DNA of 64,000 nt from G965205255 sp965205255 (lineage in GTDB: Bacteria; Pseudomonadota; Gammaproteobacteria; Pseudomonadales; Endozoicomonadaceae): positions 620,001 through 684,000 of the forward strand of contig OZ242051.1 in the NCBI GenBank assembly GCA_965205255.1, written 5' to 3'. A program made the position numbers and the translations under genes. The notes under the pieces are model-generated. The model did not search any database. It had not been told where the DNA came from and saw nothing but the letters and a program-made list of their open reading frames with translations. This document shows, piece after piece, positions 18,469 to 28,117 of this stretch. Within the stretch, counting starts at the first letter, position 1. The number at the start of each line of letters is the position of its first letter.

Positions 18469-18570
18469 TTTTAAATAGTTAGATAAGAGCCTGAACAACC
18501 AAAAAGATCAGCGATCTATATACGTAGCTGAGCGAGTACAAGACTATTGCTACGTAAAAGTATCTGTAAG
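18469..18570 (+). repeat. Second dispersed repeat, copy 1 (about 100 bp)
   Basis: Shares an ordered set of words with 48822-48920: TTTTAAATRGTTAGAT, CCTGAA, CAAAAAG, TCTATA-TACG-AGCT, GAGTACAAGACTATT, and a GTAAAA-TAT-TG-AAG tail. Roughly 70-75 percent alike by eye. Non-coding here. Confidence 0.45.
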
Positions 18571-19033
18571 AGTTTTCTTAAAAAAACTTTTATTCTGTGA
18601 GCTAATTATTTGATATTAAAAAGTATGATTTTGCTATCACGCCATGATTCGATGCTCTGATTCTCTCCAGAAAATACACATTGCCGTATAATTGTTCAGA
18701 CTGAAACACCCTAAAAACCAGTGACGGGCAAACGAAAATTCAGACCTTTTACTTTATCGATGTCTAAGTACATTTATTTCATACATAACCATCTGATTCA
18801 TATTTATTATTTATAAAAGTTTAGAAAAATGAAAAAAAACAGGTTTTCTTTATATCGGTATATACCTAGTTACACGATTTGTTTATCCGGCTATTCTATG
18901 AAGTATATTTAGTTATTATATGCTGTATAATTTTCTATTAATGCGTGCAAATAAGTGGATGTTGTGCCTCAAGTATAGGCACCCTCATCAAGTGGTATTT
19001 GCATTTTTTTAAAGTAGAAGTACTTTATTTTAA

Positions 19034-19375
19034 ATGGTTGGTTCTATATTAAAAAATTATTTAGTGAGGCAATTAATGAGAAAAAACGTTGGTCGAGAGG
19101 AGGCCGAATCAAGAATAGAAGACATAATATTATTATATGCCGCAGACTCTATTGCTTGTATTGACGATAACCTGACAACAAATGTAAATTGGAGCGGCAC
19201 AGCGGTTAAGGCTGCCTACAGATTAGGAAGAAGCCTTGGTTCGATGTTTTCTGACATTTCTTTTGATGTAGCAATACTCGATCAAGAGATGAGCAGAGGT
19301 CGTATGGATGAAGCTTCCATCGCAGAGAATTTATCAAAATCACCGAGCAGCAACGTAAGGCACATCGCCTCATAA
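19034..19375 (+). CDS. Hypothetical protein
   Basis: A 113-residue soluble-looking protein, opening with MVGSILKNYLVRQLM. The first half is charged and probably helical. The centre has an alternating Gly/Ser segment (YRLGRSLGSMFSDISFDVA), and the C-terminus is polar. No signal peptide, membrane span or known motif is seen. The upstream ribosome-binding site is weak. It stands isolated between two non-coding stretches of roughly 0.9-1 kb, which weakens the case that it is expressed, but its composition is protein-like. I do not recognise it. Confidence 0.5.
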   Translation: MVGSILKNYLVRQLMRKNVGREEAESRIEDIILLYAADSIACIDDNLTTNVNWSGTAVKAAYRLGRSLGSMFSDISFDVAILDQEMSRGRMDEASIAENLSKSPSSNVRHIAS

Positions 19376-20297
19376 AACGAACTTTTTGATAGGTTATCAT
19401 TCATCTGGCTATGGCATACCCTGTTTTATGTCGCTAGTTGATGATGGTAGTTAACCTACCACAAAAAGGGGTTGTTGTTGACTTTTTATTCTTCGGATTT
19501 CAAATTATTTAACTGACAAAGAGAGTAAACATAAGAGCATAAGTATGGTGGTTTTTAAACATGGTTATCCCGAAAGCTACCTGTAGCACCAAATTATTCT
19601 CTAATTTCATCTCTAATGTAAGTTCTTTTTTTTTACTTTTCAATAGCATCAATACTTCAGACTTTTTTACATGACAATAGTCCAGTACTCGCTAAACTCT
19701 GCATAGACATCGCAGACTTTTTTATCATTCAAATTTAAATCTAACCTTTTAAAAATTAAAGGGATGAAACTCGGGCATTTAACTAAAGCTGACCTCAGGG
19801 AGCGGGAGATATTAATCAATACTATGCCGAAAATACCATGCAGAGGAAAATTATTGGTGAGTTAATGCCTCTGAGTGGCTACACCAAAAAGCGAGTTGCA
19901 CTTATTTTTTCAATCCAGAAAAACTCCTGAAATAAAATAAATTCTCAAATCTTAAATTAATAATAGTTTTTAAATTATAGAAAATACAATATATTAAGAC
20001 TAGAAAAAAATGCCTTAAGACTAGATAAAGATAAGCATATAAAAAATTAATATTTATGAAAACTGAGCGATGCTTCTATCATTTAAATCGAATCTGTTAA
20101 ATAAGATTCGTTCCAGCGTTTATTCTGCTATTTACTGTTTCAAAAAACTGCTTGCTCTGTCTTACTACTAAATTAATTTGTGGATTTTCTGTGGTGCAAA
20201 GTTATTTGTTGTTTATAAACAGCCTGCATTTGTTTAAAGAAATCTTTAAGTGTGTTTGTATATGGGCAGTCGGGCATATTTTTATGAGAGAAGATCA
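19376..20297. other. Non-coding region of about 0.9 kb
   Basis: No supported gene, RNA family or transposon end was found. The plus strand around 19785-19860 reads as short protein-like stretches broken by stops, possibly an old gene remnant that I cannot name. The stretch just upstream of 20298 must hold the promoter of the next gene. Confidence 0.4.
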
Positions 20298-20708
20298 ATG
20301 TTTGTAAAAAAACTTCCTTTATGTTTAGTTGTGGCAATGTTTTCTTGCACTTCTATGGCTGGTTTTATGGCTATAAACAAGTCTAAAATACCTTCCACGG
20401 ACATCTACGCAAAATGCAATGATCAAGGATCATATAGGCAAGCAACATTTAATATGAATATTCCATGGAAAGTTATGAGGGATAATGCTTTTCACGGAAG
20501 ACTTTCAGGAGTATGCGGTTATTATATTAAGAAACACAATAAACACCACAAGTGTAAGTATATGTTTATTGGATCCGGAAAATACGTTCTATCCTCAGAC
20601 TTAAGCATGGCCAAAGTAACTGATCAGGTATCAGTTCCAGGTTATAGAATTGAGGTCAAGCCTGCCCGTTATCAGTTCGTCAAAGACATGGTAGTAACGA
20701 TTAAATAA
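20298..20708 (+). CDS. Small secreted hypothetical protein
   Basis: A 136-residue protein starting MFVKKLPLCLVVAMFSCTSMA, a clear signal peptide with cleavage after SMA. The mature part (about 115 residues) is basic, with four cysteines that could form disulfides and a His/Lys-rich KKHNKHHKCKY segment. It ends in strands (GYRIEVKPARYQFVKDMVVTI). The frame stays open to an ATG at 20250, but the signal peptide and an AGAGAAG just upstream favour 20298. No homologous family is recognised. A hairpin follows, shared with convergent rapA. Confidence 0.65.
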   Translation: MFVKKLPLCLVVAMFSCTSMAGFMAINKSKIPSTDIYAKCNDQGSYRQATFNMNIPWKVMRDNAFHGRLSGVCGYYIKKHNKHHKCKYMFIGSGKYVLSSDLSMAKVTDQVSVPGYRIEVKPARYQFVKDMVVTIK

Positions 20709-20734
20709 TTCATTAAAGATATATTTTTTTGTTT

Positions 20735-20772
20735 ATAAAGACCCAAGTTAACCGTAAAACCTGGGTCTTTAT
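20735..20772. terminator. Hairpin terminator between convergent genes
   Basis: Eleven-base perfect stem (ATAAAGACCCA / TGGGTCTTTAT) with a 16-base loop between the secreted-protein gene and the end of rapA. T-rich sequence flanks it. Confidence 0.6.
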
Positions 20773-20830
20773 ATCGCTGAATATGTTCCTTTGGATTTCG
20801 CTATGTAGGTCCATCTTTTTTTCATTGGTT

Positions 20831-23731
20831 TTAGTGTGTCGTAACAATCATTCTAACGGCATCCAATCTCAGTGAAAGCTGTTCAAGAGCTCGTTTTCCA
20901 CTTTTCATCTGCTCCATTAGAGCATTAATTTCATCCTCACGAATATTCGGATTAATGGCTTTTAATGTTAACAGTCGTCTTGCCTCATTACTGGTTTCCT
21001 GAGTAAAATTTTGCAAGGCTTCTGCCACAAGTGTCTTTAAAGATGCTTTTGCATAATCTTCAGCTTTTTGCATCATTTTACTAATAAATGGAGTTTGAGC
21101 CTTAATTAATCCTATGGCCTGATTTTTTTTCACTTTTTTTAGCTGAGCATGCAAACCAGTAATATTAACTTTACCAGACAGGTTATTCATAGAGGGATCC
21201 AGTAAAGTATGAATCACAGCTGGTGGCATAAAAACATCAAGATGAAGGCTTTTATGAGAGGAGGCTTCCACGATAAATATTGCCTCAAGCAGTGTGGTTC
21301 CTTCAGGGATGCTTCTATTTTTTAACTGTGCAACAGCTGTATTTCCAATATCACTGCTTAACAACAACTCCAGACCTTCCCGAACAACAGGATGCTCCCG
21401 TGTGACAAAGAGCATATCTTCCCTGCTTAATGCCATGTTTCGATCAAAAGTAACTGTAGCACCATCGGTAGGAATACCGGGAAAACTATCGACTCGCATA
21501 TGATTACCAGGCTGAAGTATCAGCGCGTGCTCACTGTGCTCGTCAATATCGACACCGTAGACATCAAGCAAAGAAACCAGCAGTTTTTTTATGGTACTAC
21601 AATCATCTTCAGCTTGAATTTTTTCCTTTAACCCCTCATGACGATGACTGCAGGATGAGCTCAGCTCTAGAAGAACATTACGCCCTGATTTAAGTTCATC
21701 ATTGTACATTTTTGTCAAACTATTTGCCTGGTTGATAATCGCCTGACCATTTCCTTCATTATCCAAAACCCATGCTTTGAGCTCATCCTGCTGTTTTGCA
21801 AATACTTTACTGGCAGAAGGACAGCTTTGGCTAAAAGCCTCTATACCGTTGTTAAACCAGTCAAACAATCTCTCCTGAGGTGTATCGATCAGACAAGGTA
21901 CATGAATTTTAATCACTTCAGTTTGCCCTATTCTGTCGAGGCGACCTATACGCTGTTCAAGTAAATCTGGGTTAACAGGAAGATCAAACATAATCAAATG
22001 GTGGGCAAACTGAAAATTTCTTCCTTCGCTACCTATTTCGGAACATATCAATAACTGAGCACCATACTCTTTATCGGCAAACCAAGCAGCCGCTCTGTCA
22101 CGTTCAATAATATTCATCTTCTCATGAAAAACACTGGCATGCTGGCCTGTCATTATCCGCAGACAACTTTCAATTTCGATGGCTGTTTCTGCCGTTGAGC
22201 AAATAACCAACACTTTTTCTCTGATAAGTTTAAGAAAATTGGACAGCCACACGATACGCGGATCGAACCTCCACCAAACGTCAGCGTCTTTAATTTTTTC
22301 TGCTATAAAGGACTGATAGATCCTCTCTGGTGTTAATGCACGCATGTCACGTTTTGTAGCATTTCTACACGATGCAACATAATCGTCATGATCAAGCGCT
22401 ATCTTGTAAAGCTCAGGTGTCTCCAGAGGATAGCATTGTACAACCCTGCCAGGAAAACCTTTAGTTTCACGGGTGTTGCGAAAGAGCACCCGACTGATTC
22501 CATAACGATCCAATAAGGCTCCAAGTAACGTTTTTCTCTCTTCAGAGCAACTGGCATCAATCCTAGTCTCAAGTGTTTTAAGCGTATTTGAATGAGTTTT
22601 TCCAAACAAAGTTTCCAGTTGCTGAAAATCTGATTTTTTTAATGTGTTACTACTGAGTAATGTATTGGCCAAGTCCGCAATTGAGCGGTAGTTCCCTTCC
22701 TGTTCATAAAACTTATCAAGTGAATTAAAACATTTTGGGTCTAAAAGTCTGAGTCTGGCAAAATGTCCTTCTCTGCCTAATTGTTCAGGTGTCGCTGTTA
22801 ACAGGAGTACGCTTGGCGTTTGCTGTACTAGACGCTCAATCAATTTATATTCAGAACTACCGCCATTTTTTTCGCTCCATTGAAGGTGATGGGCTTCATC
22901 AACAACCAGCAGATCCCAGTCGCTCTCAAGCACCTTGTTTTGATGAGAGACATTACTGGAAAGCAGTTCAATACTGGTCAAAATAAGCTGAGCACTATCA
23001 AAAGGATTGTCAATATCAATGGCATTATAGAGTTGGCTATTTAGCAAGGTAAAACGTAGATTAAAACGCCGTATCATTTCAACCAACCACTGGTGTGTCA
23101 GTGTCTCTGGAACTACTACTAAAATGCGCTGTATTCGTCCGGTAAGCAGTTGGCGTGACATAATCATTCCCGCCTCAATAGTTTTTCCAAGACCAACTTC
23201 GTCAGCCAGTAATACTCTGGGAGCGAAACGGTCGCCCACCTCTTTCGCAATATTAAGTTGATGGGGTATCAAACTTATACGATTACCTGCAAGACCCAAC
23301 AAAGGAGACTTTCTGATTTCTTGAAAAGCTTTTAAGCACTGATAGCGAAGATTAAATTCACTGTTTTTACTCAATTGTCCTGCCAAAATTCGCTGTCGTG
23401 GTTTTGTGAGGGTAATATTACCGTCGATTTCAGTTTCACATAACTCTCTACAGGAACCATCACTGGTATAAACTACTTTATACGTTATTAAACCCTCAGT
23501 CTCTGTACTTTCCAAGACTTTTAAACCACAACCATCATGGCTACGAATTATGTCTCCTGCGTTAAAAATAATTCGGTGAAGAGGGCAATTAGTTGACTGG
23601 TATATCCGAGTATCTCCGGTTGAGGTATAGAGCAAAGTTAAGCGTCTGCTTTCAACTTTGAGCACAGTGCCCAGCCCCTGATCCAGTTCTGTTTCACTGA
23701 CCCATCGTTGTCCTATTACAAATTTTGTCAT
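20831..23731 (-). CDS. rapA: RNA polymerase-associated SWI2/SNF2 ATPase RapA
   Basis: Recycles RNA polymerase that is stalled after transcription. The 966-residue protein is the length of E. coli RapA (968). The N-terminal tandem Tudor-like domains (KFVIGQRWVSETE) are followed by the helicase lobes: motif I LADEVGLGKTIEAGM, motif II VVDEAHHLQW, motif III LLTATPEQLG, and motifs V-VI GSEGRNFQFA and EQRIGRLDRIGQ. The long C-terminal region unique to RapA is present. Divergent from relA across about 550 bases. Confidence 0.96.
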   Translation of the reverse strand: MTKFVIGQRWVSETELDQGLGTVLKVESRRLTLLYTSTGDTRIYQSTNCPLHRIIFNAGDIIRSHDGCGLKVLESTETEGLITYKVVYTSDGSCRELCETEIDGNITLTKPRQRILAGQLSKNSEFNLRYQCLKAFQEIRKSPLLGLAGNRISLIPHQLNIAKEVGDRFAPRVLLADEVGLGKTIEAGMIMSRQLLTGRIQRILVVVPETLTHQWLVEMIRRFNLRFTLLNSQLYNAIDIDNPFDSAQLILTSIELLSSNVSHQNKVLESDWDLLVVDEAHHLQWSEKNGGSSEYKLIERLVQQTPSVLLLTATPEQLGREGHFARLRLLDPKCFNSLDKFYEQEGNYRSIADLANTLLSSNTLKKSDFQQLETLFGKTHSNTLKTLETRIDASCSEERKTLLGALLDRYGISRVLFRNTRETKGFPGRVVQCYPLETPELYKIALDHDDYVASCRNATKRDMRALTPERIYQSFIAEKIKDADVWWRFDPRIVWLSNFLKLIREKVLVICSTAETAIEIESCLRIMTGQHASVFHEKMNIIERDRAAAWFADKEYGAQLLICSEIGSEGRNFQFAHHLIMFDLPVNPDLLEQRIGRLDRIGQTEVIKIHVPCLIDTPQERLFDWFNNGIEAFSQSCPSASKVFAKQQDELKAWVLDNEGNGQAIINQANSLTKMYNDELKSGRNVLLELSSSCSHRHEGLKEKIQAEDDCSTIKKLLVSLLDVYGVDIDEHSEHALILQPGNHMRVDSFPGIPTDGATVTFDRNMALSREDMLFVTREHPVVREGLELLLSSDIGNTAVAQLKNRSIPEGTTLLEAIFIVEASSHKSLHLDVFMPPAVIHTLLDPSMNNLSGKVNITGLHAQLKKVKKNQAIGLIKAQTPFISKMMQKAEDYAKASLKTLVAEALQNFTQETSNEARRLLTLKAINPNIREDEINALMEQMKSGKRALEQLSLRLDAVRMIVTTH

Positions 23732-24286
23732 AAACGGTTAAGGTAATCTGCATGTTGGTTGTGTAACAATTAAGGCTGTATATAGTAGCGAATATCCTAA
23801 TAGATACAATACCAAAACTTCAAATTGCTCAAGAAAAAAACTAAACGTTTTTGAATATAATGCTGAAGATACTTTTGCGCATCAATACTTTCATACTCTA
23901 TCAATTGAGCATAATCTGCACAAATAGTATTGAGCTCAACTCAAACATATTTACCCCTGACTTATCAAAAACTTCCTTTTATATCAAAGCCTTTTCCCAC
24001 TGGATAACATTTTTATCACCGTCTTTCTCCAACTAACTATTCGTCTGATTAAGCAATACACATAAGAAATAAAAACATATTAAGGAGCAATACTGGTGTG
24101 TTACAGACCTGCCGAGAGCATTACTGAAAACACGATCAAATCCTTCTCTTATTTTGGCTTGCAGGGATAAACATCTATGGGGTATATTAGACTACCTGAT
24201 AAGCGCTGATATATGGATTTATCCGCATGAATGAACTATTTGCCTAATAATCAACAGCTTAACTTATAAGGTTGCAAGGTTGTTCT
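23732..24286. other. Divergent intergenic region between rapA and relA
   Basis: About 555 AT-rich bases. A 61-codon plus-strand frame (23851-24036) lacks a ribosome-binding site and is not called. A short frame after an AGGAG at about 24081 stops after some 23 codons. Promoters of both genes must lie here. Confidence 0.45.
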
Positions 24287-26524
24287 ATGGTCAAAGTCAG
24301 AGAAGATCATCCTAAAACTGAAGACGGAAAGGTTGATTTATTCGCTTGGGCAGAAAAAATTTGTAAATCCTCACAAGACAGCCAATCGCCACTTCTGACT
24401 CGCGCCTGTCATTTTGCCTGTGATTTAATACCACACTCATTCACCACATCTGATATGTTTAGCCCTTTGCGAATGGGCATGGAAATGGTGGATATTCTGG
24501 TCTCCCTTCACCTTGATCAGGAATCGTTTGTGGCAGCATTGCTTTATCGATTCGTTCGTGAAAACAAGCTTGATATTTCAGTTGTTGAAGAAACCTTTGG
24601 TAGCGAGATAACAAAACTAATCAAAGGTGTTCTCGGAATGGCAGCAATTAATGCTGTACAGACAGAAAACGATAAAGCCGTCTTCGGAGGTAGCGACGGT
24701 GAACAACTCGAAAAAATCAGAAAAATGCTTGTTTCAATCATTAGTGATGTTCGGGTTGCACTGATTAAAATTGCAGAACGAACTTGTGTTATTCGGTCGG
24801 CAAAGTATTTAGCGCCTACAAAGCGTCGCCGTGTATCAAAAGAAATTTTTTCGATTTATGCTCCTTTAGCACACCGTCTGGGTATTGGCTACATCAAGTG
24901 GGAGCTTGAAGATATGGCTTTTAGCCACTTGAATCCTGAAGCTTATAAGCGTATTGCAAAATTACTTGATGAAAAAAGACTTGATCGACTGCAATATCTT
25001 CATGCCAGTATTGAGCAGCTAAATACCGAGTTAGGAAAGTCTCATATTCAAGCTGAAATTCAGGGAAGGGTTAAACATATCTACAGTATCTGGCGAAAAA
25101 TGCAACGTAAAGGACTGGAATTTCACGAGCTTTATGACATCCGTGCTGTACGAGTTTTGGTCAGAAAAGAACAGGATTGTTATGCTTCGCTGGGTGTCGT
25201 TCATAGTCTGTGGAGCCATATACCTAAGGAGTTTGATGACTACATTGCTACACCTAAGGCAAATGGCTACCAGTCGCTCCATACTGCAGTAATAGGTCCA
25301 CATGGAAAAACTCTGGAGGTTCAGATCCGCACCCATGCAATGCACGAGGAAGCAGAGCTAGGTGTTTGTTCTCACTGGGCGTATAAAGGTACTGATACTT
25401 CAGGCAAGTCAGATAGCTATGAGCAGAAACTAAGTTGGTTGCGTCAGGTATTAGAGTGGCATGAAGAAATTGATGAAAGCGTAGATAGTTTTGCTGACCA
25501 GTGGCGTGGAGATGTCGAACAAGACAGAGTTTATGTGTTTACACGTGACGGGCACGTGGTGGATCTACCCTCTAACGCAACACCGGTAGATTTTGCTTAT
25601 CGCGTACATACTGAAGTCGGTAACCGTTGTCGAGGTGCGAAAGTAGGGGGGCGTATTGTACCGTTGACCTATACCCTGAAAACGGGAGATCAAATAGATA
25701 TTCTTACAGCCGGTAATGCCAATCCAAGTCGTGACTGGCTTAACCCTGAAATGGGATACGTGGCAACCAGCAGAGCCAGAGCAAAGGTAGTTAGCTGGTT
25801 TCGTAAACAAGACAGAGGCGCCAATATTATTGCAGGTCAGCAGATGATTGACACTGAGTGCAAACGCCTGAGTATTCACGGAGTAGACTTTAATAAACTG
25901 GCTGTCTCAATTAATCTTATTTGTGCTGATGACTTGTTTTCTGCATTAGGTGCCGGAGACATTCGTCTGCAACAGGTAATTCGCCAAGCACAATTACAGG
26001 TTCAGGCTCCTTTGGAAAGGAGGCCAAAACTAAAGATTCATCACTTAACTGAACGGGAACCCGATGATGTAAGCATTGAAGGTGTAGGTAACTTGCTGAC
26101 ACAAATAGCGGGATGTTGCAATCCCGTGCCAGGTGAAACCATTATCGGTTATATTACTCAGGGGCGTGGAGTAACCATTCATCGAAGAGACTGTATTAAT
26201 GCACTCAATCATCAAGAGCATGAGCCAGAACGCATGATTGAAGTAGGCTGGAGTTATCGAAAACAAGGAAATTATCTGGTGAAAATACGGGTAGAAGCCT
26301 TTGATCGTCCTGGTTTAATCAGGGATGTGTCTTTATTATTGTCCAATGAAAAAGTAAATGTTATCGACATGGCAACTAACGTCTTAAGTCGTGAAAATAA
26401 AGCATTTTTGCATTTTAAGATAGAAGTTTGCGATATAGAGAGACTATCCTCTCTCTTGGCTAAAGTGAACCGTGTATCTAATGTGTTATCGGTCTGTAGA
26501 AATGATGACATGGTTAATAGTTAA
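24287..26524 (+). CDS. relA: GTP pyrophosphokinase RelA, (p)ppGpp synthetase I
   Basis: Ribosome-associated alarmone synthetase of the stringent response. The 745-residue protein (E. coli RelA 744) has an N-terminal pseudo-hydrolase domain in which the HD motif is lost (AALLYRFVREN where SpoT has AALLHD), so it should only synthesise. The synthetase domain (VRVLVRKEQDCYASLGVVHS and FDDYIATPKANGYQSLHTAV) follows. A TGS domain (VYVFTRDGHVVDLP), a zinc-finger/RIS segment (AGCCNPVPG, VTIHRRDC) and a C-terminal ACT domain (VEAFDRPGLIRDVSLLL) complete it. The ATG at 24287 is preceded by AAGG; the open frame extends to a TTG at 24272, but the given start matches the RelA N-terminus (MVKVRE). Confidence 0.96.
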   Translation: MVKVREDHPKTEDGKVDLFAWAEKICKSSQDSQSPLLTRACHFACDLIPHSFTTSDMFSPLRMGMEMVDILVSLHLDQESFVAALLYRFVRENKLDISVVEETFGSEITKLIKGVLGMAAINAVQTENDKAVFGGSDGEQLEKIRKMLVSIISDVRVALIKIAERTCVIRSAKYLAPTKRRRVSKEIFSIYAPLAHRLGIGYIKWELEDMAFSHLNPEAYKRIAKLLDEKRLDRLQYLHASIEQLNTELGKSHIQAEIQGRVKHIYSIWRKMQRKGLEFHELYDIRAVRVLVRKEQDCYASLGVVHSLWSHIPKEFDDYIATPKANGYQSLHTAVIGPHGKTLEVQIRTHAMHEEAELGVCSHWAYKGTDTSGKSDSYEQKLSWLRQVLEWHEEIDESVDSFADQWRGDVEQDRVYVFTRDGHVVDLPSNATPVDFAYRVHTEVGNRCRGAKVGGRIVPLTYTLKTGDQIDILTAGNANPSRDWLNPEMGYVATSRARAKVVSWFRKQDRGANIIAGQQMIDTECKRLSIHGVDFNKLAVSINLICADDLFSALGAGDIRLQQVIRQAQLQVQAPLERRPKLKIHHLTEREPDDVSIEGVGNLLTQIAGCCNPVPGETIIGYITQGRGVTIHRRDCINALNHQEHEPERMIEVGWSYRKQGNYLVKIRVEAFDRPGLIRDVSLLLSNEKVNVIDMATNVLSRENKAFLHFKIEVCDIERLSSLLAKVNRVSNVLSVCRNDDMVNS

Positions 26525-26566
26525 ACATAATACCAAAACTGTTTTGCATTTAATTTCAAACGAATG

Positions 26567-26589
26567 TCAGGAGAAACAGCATCTCCTGA
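26567..26589. terminator. Hairpin between convergent relA and the next gene
   Basis: Eight-base perfect stem TCAGGAGA / TCTCCTGA with a seven-base loop, 40 bases after the relA stop and 17 bases from the end of the convergent gene. The T-run is weak. Confidence 0.55.
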
Positions 26590-26605
26590 TACTGGTAATT
26601 TTCAC

Positions 26606-27937
26606 CTAAAACATCTTTTCAATAAACTTAAATTTAACCATTTTGCTTTCACTTTGTCTTCGGGTGTAATCCATAAGTGGTATTAGTTCTTCTTTCAGCA
26701 TTAGCTCCTGATAATCAAGGTCAGCCAGCAATGACAGTCTTCTTGAAAGAATAATTAAGCTAGATGTTGGATACAGAGAGGTTGTATGAATATCACCTTC
26801 ATGCCATATTTTAACGGCTGAAATAATGTTAGAATCTTTAGGTTTTCTTGGTATCACAAAACATTCAGCCTCTCCACTAATAGTCAGGCTCACCGAAGGG
26901 CACAAACCTTCAACGGTGATAGCCCAGTCAAATAGTTTTGCATTATGAGAAAGAATTGACTTGTCTTCCCTTGTCAGCCATTTTGAAGTAACAGGCATAT
27001 TATAATCTTTTTCCAGAATATAAATGATACTGGCTGTGTATTCCATGGCTTTAAAACGCCAGTAGGCGAGTGTTGTGTTATCAGATTTTTTTATGAGTGA
27101 CTTTATAGCCTGTTTCACAACTGCAATATTGTCAGCGTTTGCAAGAAAACTGTTTGCCGTCTCTGGTGTAGCAATAGCATCACGTTCGTGTAATAACGGC
27201 TCATTCTTTGAGGTATCATCATTTAGATAACGCATGACAAAGTGTGTCAGACGGGCTGTGGTGATCCAGTTATTGTCTTTACTACTCATCATCAGGAAAA
27301 GCTGGTGTAGATAGTGTTGATTTTCACAATTATCCAGAACAGATAGCTCATGACCAAAAGCTGTATCTTCTATATCTGTTGTTGCTTGGTGATAATCACT
27401 TAATGTACTAATAAGCTTTGTAAATGCCTTACCGGCTTCAGTTTTCCAAAAAAATGGTTTTTCGGGAAAAACATTAATTGTAAATGCGACATTTGCCAAG
27501 GCATTACTTAGCTTTACCTTATTGAGTTTGTAATAAGTGGTAAATGCCGGATGAATGGCTAAGATATCCAAAGCTGTTAGCAGTCGGGTAATTTCTTCCC
27601 ATTCAAAAGTACTTTCATTTGATGATGGTATGATTTGAGTATCAAAAACAATGCCGTCAACGATGTTTTCAATGTCAGAGAATGTCGGATTCCTGTGACT
27701 AATTAAACCTTTAATAGCAGAAACATATAGTTGCTTTTTATCATCGCTTGGTAATTTTTTCACATAATCATCAGATTTCCCAGCTCTTATAATATCAATG
27801 GTGAATGCCCTTGATGTAAAACTGTCTGATGTTATTTCAGCATTGGTATTCTTTGCTGCCATTGCCTGCATGGAAAATATAAAGGACATAAGCAATAGTA
27901 AACAAGTGATTATCAACCCTTTAATAGAATAGCGCAT
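26606..27937 (-). CDS. Hypothetical secreted protein
   Basis: A 443-residue protein with a signal peptide (GLIITCLLLLMSFIFSMQAMA, cleavage near AMA-AKN). The mature part is mostly helical in character, mixed charge, without repeats, further membrane spans or recognisable catalytic motifs. Only a few cysteines occur (for example SVLDNCENQ, VEGLCPSVS, AECFVIP). It is monocistronic, converging on relA, with an IS982 copy about 180 bases upstream. Periplasmic or exported location is inferred from the signal peptide. I do not recognise the family. Confidence 0.7.
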   Translation of the reverse strand: MRYSIKGLIITCLLLLMSFIFSMQAMAAKNTNAEITSDSFTSRAFTIDIIRAGKSDDYVKKLPSDDKKQLYVSAIKGLISHRNPTFSDIENIVDGIVFDTQIIPSSNESTFEWEEITRLLTALDILAIHPAFTTYYKLNKVKLSNALANVAFTINVFPEKPFFWKTEAGKAFTKLISTLSDYHQATTDIEDTAFGHELSVLDNCENQHYLHQLFLMMSSKDNNWITTARLTHFVMRYLNDDTSKNEPLLHERDAIATPETANSFLANADNIAVVKQAIKSLIKKSDNTTLAYWRFKAMEYTASIIYILEKDYNMPVTSKWLTREDKSILSHNAKLFDWAITVEGLCPSVSLTISGEAECFVIPRKPKDSNIISAVKIWHEGDIHTTSLYPTSSLIILSRRLSLLADLDYQELMLKEELIPLMDYTRRQSESKMVKFKFIEKMF

Positions 27938-28117
27938 ACGTATAGCCTCTTAAGATATTTATTATTTTTTTACTGTAGACAACAAGACATTCGTGGTGAT
28001 TGGTGAAACCTTAAACAAGTTGGTTAATATAAGTAACATTGTGGAGTTTCTTAAAAAAACCTGAACTCAAACTTAGCTGTTCTTTTGATGATTTTAACCA
28101 GTATGAAAGCTTTTAAT

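Larger units (their letters stand above)
18031..19033. other. Non-coding region of about 1 kb
   Basis: No credible coding frame on either strand. Structures seen: a 15-base inverted repeat with one mismatch and a 30-base loop (18193-18207 / 18238-18252, GTCGTTCAT...ATGAACGAC), and one copy of a second dispersed repeat (18469-18570). A small RNA could lie here, but no family was recognised. Confidence 0.5.

Noticed and set aside
23851..24036. A 61-codon frame between rapA and relA
   Set aside because: No ribosome-binding site; AT-driven composition in a promoter region.
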